From NCBI GenBank assembly GCA_036768485.1, contig JAVLUZ010000744.1:124001-188000 (forward strand): a stretch of DNA of 64,000 nt, given 5' to 3'. Under the pieces are notes generated by a model. It was not told the origin of the DNA. It saw nothing but the letters and a program-made list of their open reading frames with translations, and made no database searches. Below, piece after piece: positions 55,638-64,000 of the stretch. A program made the translations under genes and the position numbers. Within the stretch, counting starts at the first letter, position 1. The number at the start of each line of letters is the position of its first letter. This DNA is from Mermis nigrescens (taxonomy: Eukaryota > Nematoda > Enoplea > Mermithida > Mermithidae).

Positions 55638-56200
55638 CAGGGTGGCCCATAAAAAAGGCTACATTTCGATTCAACAGGTCATAACTTCAGTTGATGTGAA
55701 GATAAAACTGAAAAACTGAGTGCATTAGATAGATAAAAGTGTCTTCTTTCGAAGCGTGTAAAAAAATTGGTCAGATGTCAACGGTTGGGGCGCTATGGCA
55801 ATTCGTTTACACCCTACTTTAACATTGTTTAAACCGCAGAGTTTCTGCATTGTATCACATTAATGCGTCTATAGGAAACCTTTCTTGACACTTTTGACAA
55901 CATACTTGGTCACAAAAATTAATTAGCCCATTTTTCAAACCCTTAGAGTATGTACACATCCTACTAAGTGCAAAAATTTCAGGATATCGTCGGAAGAGGG
56001 TGCAAATTTATGGCAGGACGAATGATTATATTTGGGTGTATAGAATATTACAGTAGGGTGCAAACGAATTGCCGTAGCGCCCGAACAGTTGTTATCCAGC
56101 CAAAATTTCTTGCTGCAACCAGTCCTAAAGTGTTTTGTCCACATCAGCCGAAGTTATGACCTCTTAAATTCAAATGTAGCCTTTTTTATGGGCCACCCTG
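55638..56200. mobile_element. Mariner-type MITE, CAGGGTGGCCCATAAA ends
   Basis: Left end CAGGGTGGCCCATAAAAAAG and its inverse on the right, flanked by TA (55636-55637, 56201-56202). Long inverted termini and a TA target are typical of non-autonomous Tc1/mariner elements. The frames inside are not coding. Confidence 0.8.
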
Positions 56201-56248
56201 TAGATGTTGAATTCACGAATTTAAGAAATAATGGATCAGTATTTTGTC

Positions 56249-56462
56249 CATAGGTGGGCGACACCAAAGTTTTGGGGGGGGGTGCAAAATTTTTTCAGAT
56301 TTAAAAAAATGGATGTAAAAATGGTAGTATGGTGAAAAACACCACTTTTCAACGTTTCTCATCGAGCGCTATCCATTGGCATCAAAAAATTGCGAAAAAA
56401 CAGGAAATTTTCAAAAATTGAAATCTGGGGGGTGGATACACCGACCCCCACGCCCACGTGTG
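56249..56462. mobile_element. CATAGGTGGGC-family element
   Basis: Begins CATAGGTGGGCGACACC, ends CGCCCACGTGTG, flanked by a perfect ATTTTGTC duplication (56241-56248, 56463-56470). Confidence 0.9.
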
Positions 56463-57062
56463 ATTTTGTCTCCTTTAAGTAAACGTGGCGATCAAAAATT
56501 CTCGAAGGGGCTTTATAATCAATAATTATAAATTATTATTCATGTGTAACAAGATGGAAGGGTGTCTCATCGGGACTCGGTAGCTACCCTCCTCTTGATG
56601 GATGTGATCCTTTTTATTCCTTTCTCGACTTCTGAGCAAAAACTTTTTTAAACCATTGCTTAGGTGCTTTTCCACGGTTTTTGGTCAATAATATAATGTC
56701 AGCATCCTCTCCTAGAAATAGCCGACTAGCCCCTTTCCGAAATTTCGAGTGGTTAGTGTATGATTGATGGTTATAATGATATTACAGTGATCGACCGGGT
56801 ACCCGGGCCCGGACCGGGCCCGGCCGGTCATAGGCCAGGCCCGGGCCCGGGCCCGGCTGAAAACCACCGGGCCTCAACCGGGCCTCAAATAATTATCGGT
56901 AATATTTTAGACGTTTACTGTTTCAGCTGTTGTCCGTATTTCTTATGAATTTGCTAGCCTGTGATTCTATTTCAATCCATTTGCCTTACTTCTGCCCACC
57001 TGCTCATTATCATATACTGGTCAACTTCATATGTGCATTCATCTTCTATACAACGCTTCAAT

Positions 57063-58345
57063 CAGAGGCGTAGCCAGGATTTTGGTTCGGGGGGCATACA
57101 CAAAAAAATTTTTTGAGACTAATTTTGCATTGAATGTTAGTAACGTTAAGTACCTATGATAATACTGAGTTTTTTAAAAATACAAAAATGTTAATCAGCG
57201 CGAAACGCCGGGAATTTTTGATATTTTTATCGTTTTCATGTAGAATTTACGGTCTTTTAATTGTCAAACACTTCGGAAATCATAAGAGGCGCAAAGCACC
57301 AAGGAATTTAGTAATCTTTTACTGTCCTTAACATTTTGTAGCCTGTGAATACTAATATTCTGTGATATTTTGCCTGATTTAGGCTATTAAACGCAATGCT
57401 GAAGCTTCACAAAAAGAAAGAACAATAACCAGCAGCGCCCGTCATGTGCCAGAAACTTTTGACGTTTTAGCTCTTCAAACACAATTTATACCGCTTGAAT
57501 CATACAGAACAGACAAATTAATTTCGGCGAACCCTTCTTCCTTTTGTCCTCCCAAAAATCTCGCTGCACATGTACAACGAGATTTTACGGCGGGGGAGGA
57601 GGGACTGCGGTGGCGCGCTCAATCGCCCTCTAGAAAATTTTGTAAAAAAGCACTTTAATGTTAAATACTATCGCTAAAATTTTTGCAAAATCGGCCAGAT
57701 CTTGGTTCTAAATTAAGCCCAAAACACTTAAAATTGATGAAGTCCTACATTGTACAAGATATCTGAGCTGAAATGCGCTTTTCGACCTCTGCTAAGTATA
57801 AAGCGCAGCAAAGGGTGCTGCCAATAAGATATAAAAAATATGTATCAATGACAATTTTGTTCTTATCGTTTTCAGGCCCATTTGTGGCCTTCTTATTAAG
57901 AAGATATAATTCAGAAAACAGAAAATGCGCAAAAACATAAGAAAATTTGGCGATTCCTCGCATTTAAAATAGGATTATGTGTCCTGTCCTTGTAAAGAAA
58001 AACAAACAAAGCAAAGAATAGACCAAATTGGTACACAATCATTTTCGCACTTTTACCATTATGCTCAACAAGCATGCGCAGTTTCATTCAACGAACAAAT
58101 AGAGCAATAAATCACTTAAGTGATGTGAATTGATCGATTATTTTAGCTAATTTAAGCTTTTGAACTCATTGGATCTATATAACAATAAATATAATAAAGA
58201 CTCGGCGCGAAGCGCCGGAAAATTTTGACGTTTTTGCCTTTTTGAACTCAATTTTCTGGACACAATTATTACACTCGAAAAATCAACAAAATTTCTGAAA
58301 AATTTCGGGGGAAAGTGCCCCCAATTCCCTCTGGCTACGCCTATG
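57063..58345. mobile_element. hAT-like element, CAGAGGCGTAGCCAGG ends
   Basis: Ends CAGAGGCGTAGCCAGGATTT and CTCTGGCTACGCCTATG, flanked by a perfect GCTTCAAT duplication (57055-57062, 58346-58353). Contains hairpin GGCGC-GAA-GCGCC at 58204-58216 and a coding-like frame at 57380-57658. It shares terminal type with 24151-26910. Confidence 0.85.
57380..57658 (+). pseudogene. Exon-like frame inside a transposon, chimeric
   Basis: After an acceptor-like ttttgcctgatttag the frame is open for 92 codons. The first part (AIKRNAEASQKERTITSSAR, then VPETFDVLALQTQF) has balanced coding-like composition; the last third is the CAGTGTTTTTTT-family interior (gtcctcccaaaaatc). It could be a host exon captured by the element, or chance. 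The start phase (0) does not fit the donor at 55493. Confidence 0.3.
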
Positions 58346-58885
58346 GCTTCAATACGTGTCCTATCCTATACACTACACAATTTCAATTGACGTCAATGTA
58401 CGCTATAGTTTGAGTTCTAAAATCCAAACAGCATATCTCCTATCCGACCATATCATAGTCGCTGTTATGTCTGAATGTATAAATTTAATGCTCAATTTCC
58501 TTTAAATATCTACATGAAACCTTGTGCTTTTTCAAACCGTGTTTAGTTGCAAGTGCATTTTAATAATGGAATTGCGCGCTATTGTACTAAAACTTTGTTT
58601 TTGCTTGAATAATGCTACCAAAATCCTTGCAAACTACTTAATTTATTTTTAGATAGATTGAATAATTAACAGAGCTCAGAATTCAAAAATCTTCTTGATT
58701 CAGCAGTAAGCCTTGCGTTTGACAAATAACAAATATAAAATCGGTCTAAATTTGCATCTTATGCATAACATTATATCGGGAGCAAGGCATGTTGTTAGTA
58801 TATTAGCCCTGGACCGGGCCCGGTACCAAGCCCGGCAGCAAAGCCCGGGCCCGGGCCCGGTTTTTTTGAGCCCGGTCGATCACTT

Positions 58886-60179
58886 ATGAAGTATATGAAG
58901 TATGAGTTATTTATGTATGTATAAGTATTTTCTATAAAAATAGCCTCAAGCACGACCAAAAAGTCAATTTTTACAGTAATGCTCTTTTACTAGCATGGAA
59001 GTTTCCGAGATAAAAAGCAACTTACCTTGCCTTGCGTCCTTCTAGGGCGAATTCTGGATACAGGCCTGAGTACATATGTATGTGTCCATCTGCTTTATCA
59101 CGAGTCTAAATAAAACTCTTTGATAAGGATTTTGCCTTACCGTTCTAATGACACTATAATTCTGGAGCAAAAGTCAGTTTAAGAAATCGCACCTGTCACT
59201 AAATTCTAGATGCATCAAACTTGTAGTTATCCTCATATGGTTCTGATTGCACGCAAAGATTTTGGGGAGATTTTAGTGCGCATGTGTATATACGCTTAAT
59301 TGGTCCTGTCTGAGTAGAGCACCATACCTGGGCAATGATCAGTAATTCTTGTCGTCCGTAAAACCTTCAAATGAGAAAAAATTGGTTGTATTAGTTAGAA
59401 AATGGTTGTTTAATGCACAGCTTGAAAGTGGTTGTCTAGGTCCAAAAACTGGCTATCCAGCTTTGAAAAGTGGCTGTCCGGCTAAACAAAGTAATTGTTT
59501 CAGTCCAGAAAGAAGTCTTTCAGTTTGAAAGAATGGTTTTTCTGGCTCAGAGGCTCACATGATCAGGGGAGGGAAGGCTTTTTTTGGGGGGTGGGTGCCT
59601 TTAACCCTTCGAGAAAGGTTTTCGCTTCCATAAATTTTTTCACCCCTAGAATTCGTAATTTAAACGAAAATCCGTTGAAGCGGTGCTGATTTAATGCTTG
59701 TTTGTCTATCTCCTTGCTCAAAAGTGTCGAGTTTTCAGGAGTTCGCTCCATATACTCTTTGACTTTATTTTGTTCAATTTATTCATATTTTTTCAACATT
59801 CGAAGTTTTTAATCACTTTAACATTCTAGGAAGTTAGAATATCGTCAGAAATGCGAAAACGGTTTTTGACGCGTTTAGACACTTTTGAAAAAATTTCTTG
59901 GTTTACCCTCTCATAGAATTTTCCGTGCCGCGCAAATCTGCTCAAACAAAGGTTGTTGAGGTTCAAAAAGTTGTTATCCTGGTTGAAAAAGTGGTTGTTT
60001 AGCTTGAAAAAGTCGCTGTTCGGAATCTAAAATGAGATTTCATGCTTTGTTGTACCAATTGGCTGGAATGGATTCTTTGCTCAACCGCACTTTTGTATTT
60101 ATTCATTACCAGTTGTTGTTCCGTGTTTTTTTTGCAAAAAAACATTTTTTACAATACAATACATATAGGTACCGTCCAG
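58886..60179. other. Transposon remnants; no gene recognised
   Basis: A right end of the CAGGGCCGT type lies near 59050-59072 (gaattctggatacaggcctg). Between 59380 and 60040 a loose repetition of tggttgtt and gttgaaaaagtgg words surrounds a G-rich remnant (59560-59900). Confidence 0.35.
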
Positions 60180-60314
60180 CATTTTGATCGGACCGTCCGA
60201 TGGACAGTCCGAAATGGGGACATGCATCTTCAAACAGCAGAAAATAGTGCTAATTTGTCAAATAGCTCTTATATTCTGCGTAAATTCTTTAAACGCAGAA
60301 GTGATCTTGGCTAA
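60180..60314 (+). CDS. Possible terminal exon, unknown
   Basis: Frame of 44 codons plus stop after acceptor-like taccgtccag, reading HFDRTVRWTVRNGDMHLQTA and ending KRRSDLG. The composition is coding-like and basic near the end, but there is only a weak pyrimidine tract, and the phase (0) does not follow directly from the donor at 55493. Reported as a candidate only. Confidence 0.25.
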   Translation, partial: HFDRTVRWTVRNGDMHLQTAENSANLSNSSYILRKFFKRRSDLG

Positions 60315-60851
60315 AGGTATTTGATATTGTAAAGAGGGTTACTATACAAAAGCGATTATTTCTCGTCTTTAAAGCTAAATTTGCGATTATCATATCAATT
60401 TTTCAAATTTCGCTGCATAAATTACTATAGTTTTTTCTCCAAGAATAAGCACATTCAACAAGATGACTTAAAAAGACAGACTTAAGTGTACCTACATCCT
60501 TTGTAAACATGAAACAGCCCAGATATCGAGATTCTGCAATTTGAATGGACCGTAAGTCGCCACAATATTACATAAAATTTTGAAACGACAAATTTTTTGA
60601 AATTATGAAACAATTGGAGAAACGCTAAATTTTTATTCGTAAATGAATAGATTAAAGAAAATTTTTGACATGTAAAACTGAAAAAGTGTTAAAAAGCTAT
60701 ACATGTAAGATTTCAAATCAATTAAATAAATTTTGGAGATTGATGGAAGCATTTATTGTCTCACTTGCACAGTATAAATGAGATAAGATAGTCGGTAAAA
60801 ACAGGCAATTCGATAGATTTAGCATGTTTGACAGTGTTATGAATGGATATA

Positions 60852-62171
60852 ACGGGTGTCCACTAAAAAATGAGACTGGGTTTTAAAACTAATTTATTCA
60901 ACAACTACTGCATCAAACCAGACAAACAATACACTGTTTGACAGTTAATCTTTATTTCTATCGAATGCTACACTTAGCGATTTTCTACAACGCCATGTCG
61001 TCGAACCGAATCAATTCTACCTTTGGTACTCACTGCAAGCTTGTGTACAACATCTCGATCAACTTTTTCAAGCAGTACTTGATCCTGGTGCTAAGCTGCT
61101 GCCAAGATTCGGCTTGCCAGCCATTAGCATACACTAGAGACTTAAGATAAGACCAAAAATCTTCAATTGGTCGAATCTCAGGAACGCAAGCGTGGATTCA
61201 TGTGTTTTTCAACAAAATTGACGTTCTCAGCTTTCAGGTAATCGAGAACGATTTTGGCGTAATGCGAGCTAGCTTGATCGGGCCAAAACACGTATTCATC
61301 CTAACTATAGTTCCCACGGATGTAAGGAATCAACCAACGCTTAATACATTCTTTTAAATAACGCTGCGACGTGATGGCGTAACCGGACTTGCGGATGAAA
61401 CTTTGCGAAATGCCTTTGGAGCCGATTGCGACCCAAACCAAAACTTTTTGCTCAAATTTGGCTTTTTTCGTAAATTTAACTGCATTAGGAGCTGCGCCAA
61501 AGTTTTTGGTGTAAAATCCCGAATTTCCACCGATGGAAGAATGAGTTAGGGTGAAATAAGATTCATCGTCCATTATGAAATGTTTTTCGCCAAATTTTCG
61601 ATAAAGGCGCCCACATTTCGTTTTTGCAAGATTAATTTGAACTTCAGATCGAGAAGGAATACGAATTTTCTTTCGATATTGCATTTTCAACTTTTTCTTT
61701 ACAATTTTGTGCGCGTACGACTTTGAAATATTAAATTTTTGGGCAGCCTGGTGGATCGAAGTGGTATCACTGTCATTAAATGAAGATTCCAACTTTTTTA
61801 TCCGGTTTTTCATCATCAATTTGGCTTTCCGGCCAGAACCGGACTGTCTAGAATACTCCAGACCATCACCACAGCGTTTGAGAATCCGGTAAATGGTGGC
61901 TTTGGATTCGCCTTCGCTCACAAAGTGACGTACAGTAAAAAGTTTGCCATTGTCAGAGTTGTCATTATAGAACTTGTACACGCGAAGACGAAGCATATCC
62001 TGATTCGAAGTCATCGCAAAAAATACAAAAACAATTTTAGTTTACAGAAATAACACTATCTAACTCAGCAAAAATTGCGCTTTACACTGATATGTTACTT
62101 TTGTTTGTAGCTTGAAAACTTCAAGAGTAATTTACATTCAAACACAGTCTCATTTTTTAGTGGACACCCGT
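60852..62171. mobile_element. Tc1/mariner-superfamily element, CGGGTGTCCACTAAAAAA ends
   Basis: Inverted ends ACGGGTGTCCACTAAAAAAT at 60852 and the complement at 62171, flanked by TA (60850-60851, 62172-62173). About 1.32 kb, the normal size for a full mariner-type element. It carries one transposase pseudogene on the minus strand. Confidence 0.92.
60974..62014 (-). pseudogene. Mariner-type transposase, DD37E-like, inactivated
   Basis: The first 237 codons (62014 to 61301) are intact: an amino helix-turn-helix region (RHFVSEGESKATIYRILKR), a second one (SIHQAAQKFNISKSYAHKIV), then the first catalytic Asp in HFIMDDESYF. An in-frame TAG after IRGNYS ends this frame; reading on gives EYVFWPDQASSHYAK with the second Asp. 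A frameshift near 61190 then precedes RPIEDFW with the acidic third residue and a tail to the stop at 60974. Spacing of the second and third residues is about 37, as in the ITmD37E group, but the frameshift prevents an exact count. One stop and one frameshift make it inactive, and it is rather young by decay. Confidence 0.9.
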
Positions 62172-62173
62172 TA

Positions 62174-62436
62174 CAATAAACACATTTAAGTGTACTTCTG
62201 TAACTTAGCCATATCCTTATGTCATACTTTGGATCCAATGACACAATTTTTCAGGAATCTGTAAGGGAAATCTCTGTTCAGCCATTTTCAGATTTTTTTC
62301 TGATTGTGTTAATTGTAGACATATTTTACTTGAATAAGAAAATGAAGCCTTCCCATTTTGAGTCATGAGCATTTCCTAGTAACCCAGCGAATAAAAGTTT
62401 ATTAACTTTTAGATTGTCAAAAACTACGGCTATCCT
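62174..62436. other. No gene recognised
   Basis: Short AT-rich interval between the mariner element and a hAT-type left end. Confidence 0.3.
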
Positions 62437-63241
62437 CACTAGCGGATCCAGGAAAAAATTTTTGGGGGCGGTCCAAAATTTGAAGTCAGATATTTCGAGA
62501 ACCATTAGGAGATGGGCAAAAATAAAGGCAGTTTTGAGCGTATCTCGGCGAGCTCTAAACGATGGTGAAGGCAAATTTTAAGATAAAATTTCAAAAATTT
62601 TTCACCTCACTCAATATTGGTATGCAGGAAATTGATCATTTGAGCTATCTGCACAACCAATTTCTCATAATGCAATTCACGAGTGATTTCTTATCTCCTG
62701 TCTTTGTATTTAATCATTGTGCTTTACAAAGAAAGATTATACAGATAATAAATAATTCGGCGGGATGCGCCGAAAAAATTGACATATTCTGCAAGTCAAG
62801 CTCAAATTTGAGCGGTTTTGAGCGGGCTGTAAGACAAGAAACGTAGATAAACAATAAATCCGGCGCGATGCGCCGGGAAAAATTCCATGTTCTCTATGTC
62901 TTAACTCAAATTTGAGCTGTCTGAAACAAAAACTGTAGCAGAACAAAGTATCCAGCGCACAGCGCTGGAAAGAAATTGACATGCTCTCTATGTCTAGCTC
63001 AGATTTGAGCGATTTTTAGCGTTTAGAACACAACACCATACATAAACAATAAATCCGACGCGAAGCGCTTGAAAATTTTGAATTTGCATAACTCAAAAGA
63101 ACGCTAAAAACCTATTTTGGTGGTGTTCTAGACGTGCTTCACTAATTTTCCATTTTTCTTTTTGGGGGAACCTTGGTAGAAACAAAATTTCTTTTTCAAA
63201 TCGGAGATGTGGCGGTGCTGCCCAGCCCAACGAGTCAGGTC
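62437..63241. mobile_element. Element with CACTAGCGGATCCAGG left end and a short hairpin array
   Basis: The left end resembles the CAGTGGCGGATCC family; no right end was found. From about 62745 to 63110 four units of roughly 100 bp repeat, each beginning with a hairpin (at about 62756, 62860-62876, 62952-62968 and about 63055) and containing ctcaaatttgagc. Confidence 0.55.
62860..62968. repeat. Adjacent hairpins with a compensated base pair
   Basis: CCGGCGC-GAT-GCGCCGG (62860-62876) and CCAGCGC-ACA-GCGCTGG (62952-62968) are both perfect 7-bp stems. The G-C pair at stem position 3 in one is A-T in the other, and the loops differ completely. Confidence 0.85.
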
Positions 63242-63957
63242 CAGTTTTATTTGTACAAGGTCCGTTTGTACATTTACAAAGATGGTCCCCAAAGGTCTTT
63301 GTACATTTTGTACATGCAAATTTTTGTATACTATAATGTAGTATAGTAGCGATTTAAGTGTGGTAAAACAGGGTTTTCGATCTTTGGTAGTGTATTTTAG
63401 CTAATTTCTGGGTTTCTGACGTCAAAAATTACTAAAAATTGTCTTAAAACGGCGCGTGGCGCCGAAAAGTTTGACATTTTTTCATTCTAAATGCAAATTC
63501 TGCCATTGAAACATATGTGGAACAATGGGAATTTAACACCTTTTTATAGTTTTTGTCTCCTCGAAAATCTTTGTACATTTTGTGCACACAAATTTTGGGT
63601 ACTATAATATAGTACAGTAGCAACTTTAGTGTGGTGAAAACAGAGTTGTTCGACTTTTGGTAGTGTATTTTAGCTAATTTCTGGGTTTCTAAGGGCAAAA
63701 ATTAATAAGAATTGTCTCAAAACGGCGCGAAGCGCCGAAATATCTGACATTTTTCTTTTGAAATGCAATTTCTGCCATTATAAAGATATATAGAACACAC
63801 AATTACTCATTTCAGCGCGAAGCGCCGAAAATTTTTGCGAATTTCAGACTTTTTTTGCAATTTTTGTCTTCCGAGAAATCTTTGTACATGTACAAAGACG
63901 GTCCCAAAAAATCTTTGTACATCGAGAAAAATCTTTGCCGAGTACAAAAAAACACTG
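63242..63957. mobile_element. CAGTGTTTTTTT-family element at the window end
   Basis: Starts CAGTTTTATTTGTAC and ends GTACAAAAAAACACTG, flanked by a perfect GTCAGGTC duplication (63234-63241, 63958-63965). It contains hairpins GGCGC-GTG-GCGCC near 63451 and two GAA-loop hairpins near 63725 and 63816. Confidence 0.9.
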
Positions 63958-64000
63958 GTCAGGTCACACATTTACATTACCCTACTATGCCTTGGACACA

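Larger units (their letters stand above)
56785..58885. mobile_element. hAT-like element with (GGGCCC)n subterminal repeats
   Basis: Inverted ends CAGTGATCGACCGGG and CCCGGTCGATCACTT with reiterated CCCGGGCCCGG words inside (56798-56880 and 58807-58878). No clear flanking duplication. It contains the nested element 57063-58345. Confidence 0.65.

Noticed and set aside
59495..59689. Short frame in a G-rich transposon remnant
   Set aside because: No splice sites, overlapped by a minus frame of equal length, and within repeated words.

Overview
The window is nuclear DNA of a metazoan, most likely an arthropod: AT-rich, with spliced genes using GT-AG introns, an animal-type tRNA-Gln, and a very heavy load of small DNA transposons. 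I cannot name the species. There are no bacterial operons; most open frames in the window are chance readings through repeats.

The one host gene I can assemble with confidence is a ZFAND1 orthologue (AN1-type zinc finger protein 1). It lies on the plus strand from 16636 to 41840 in six coding exons whose splice phases all agree, giving about 274 residues. Two introns are about 9.6 and 11.2 kb and are packed with nested transposons. At the left edge, three phase-compatible minus-strand exons (2494-2724, 1198-1350, 142-289) make part of a single-pass membrane protein that runs out of the window. On the plus strand, 48322-48496 and 55152-55493 are phase-compatible candidate exons of an unrecognised gene. 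A tRNA-Gln(TTG) lies at 44177-44246 on the minus strand.

Nearly everything else is mobile DNA. Two families of short elements with 8-bp target duplications dominate: about seven copies of a roughly 0.43-0.76 kb family beginning CAGTGTTTTTTT, and about fourteen copies of a roughly 0.25 kb family beginning CATAGGTGGGC. Longer hAT-like elements carry subterminal arrays of family-specific short GC- or AT-rich words. There are also two Mutator-like insertions (9- and 10-bp duplications) containing tRNA-like sequences, a decayed DD37E-type mariner (60852-62171), a 5'-truncated LINE (9862-10672), and elements with inverted terminal tandem arrays (3935-4479, 53456-54419).

Layout: 1-2800, minus-strand membrane-protein exons; 2800-7560, decayed sequence and small elements; 7571-9513, hAT with a Mutator-like dimer inside; 9.8-16.3 kb, LINE, second Mutator-like element, 1.5-kb foldback, hAT; 16.6-41.8 kb, ZFAND1 with nested elements; 41.9-47.4 kb, small elements, tRNA-Gln and a 1.35-kb inverted repeat; 47.4-60.8 kb, candidate exons among elements; 60.8-64 kb, mariner and further elements.

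The most unusual signal is a short hairpin, stem GGCGC/GCGCC around a 3-base loop (usually GAA), followed by GAAAATTT. It recurs dozens of times, in both orientations, inside element families with different termini. Some copies carry paired changes that keep the stem. One such hairpin unit is amplified into a roughly 92-bp satellite inside a transposon.
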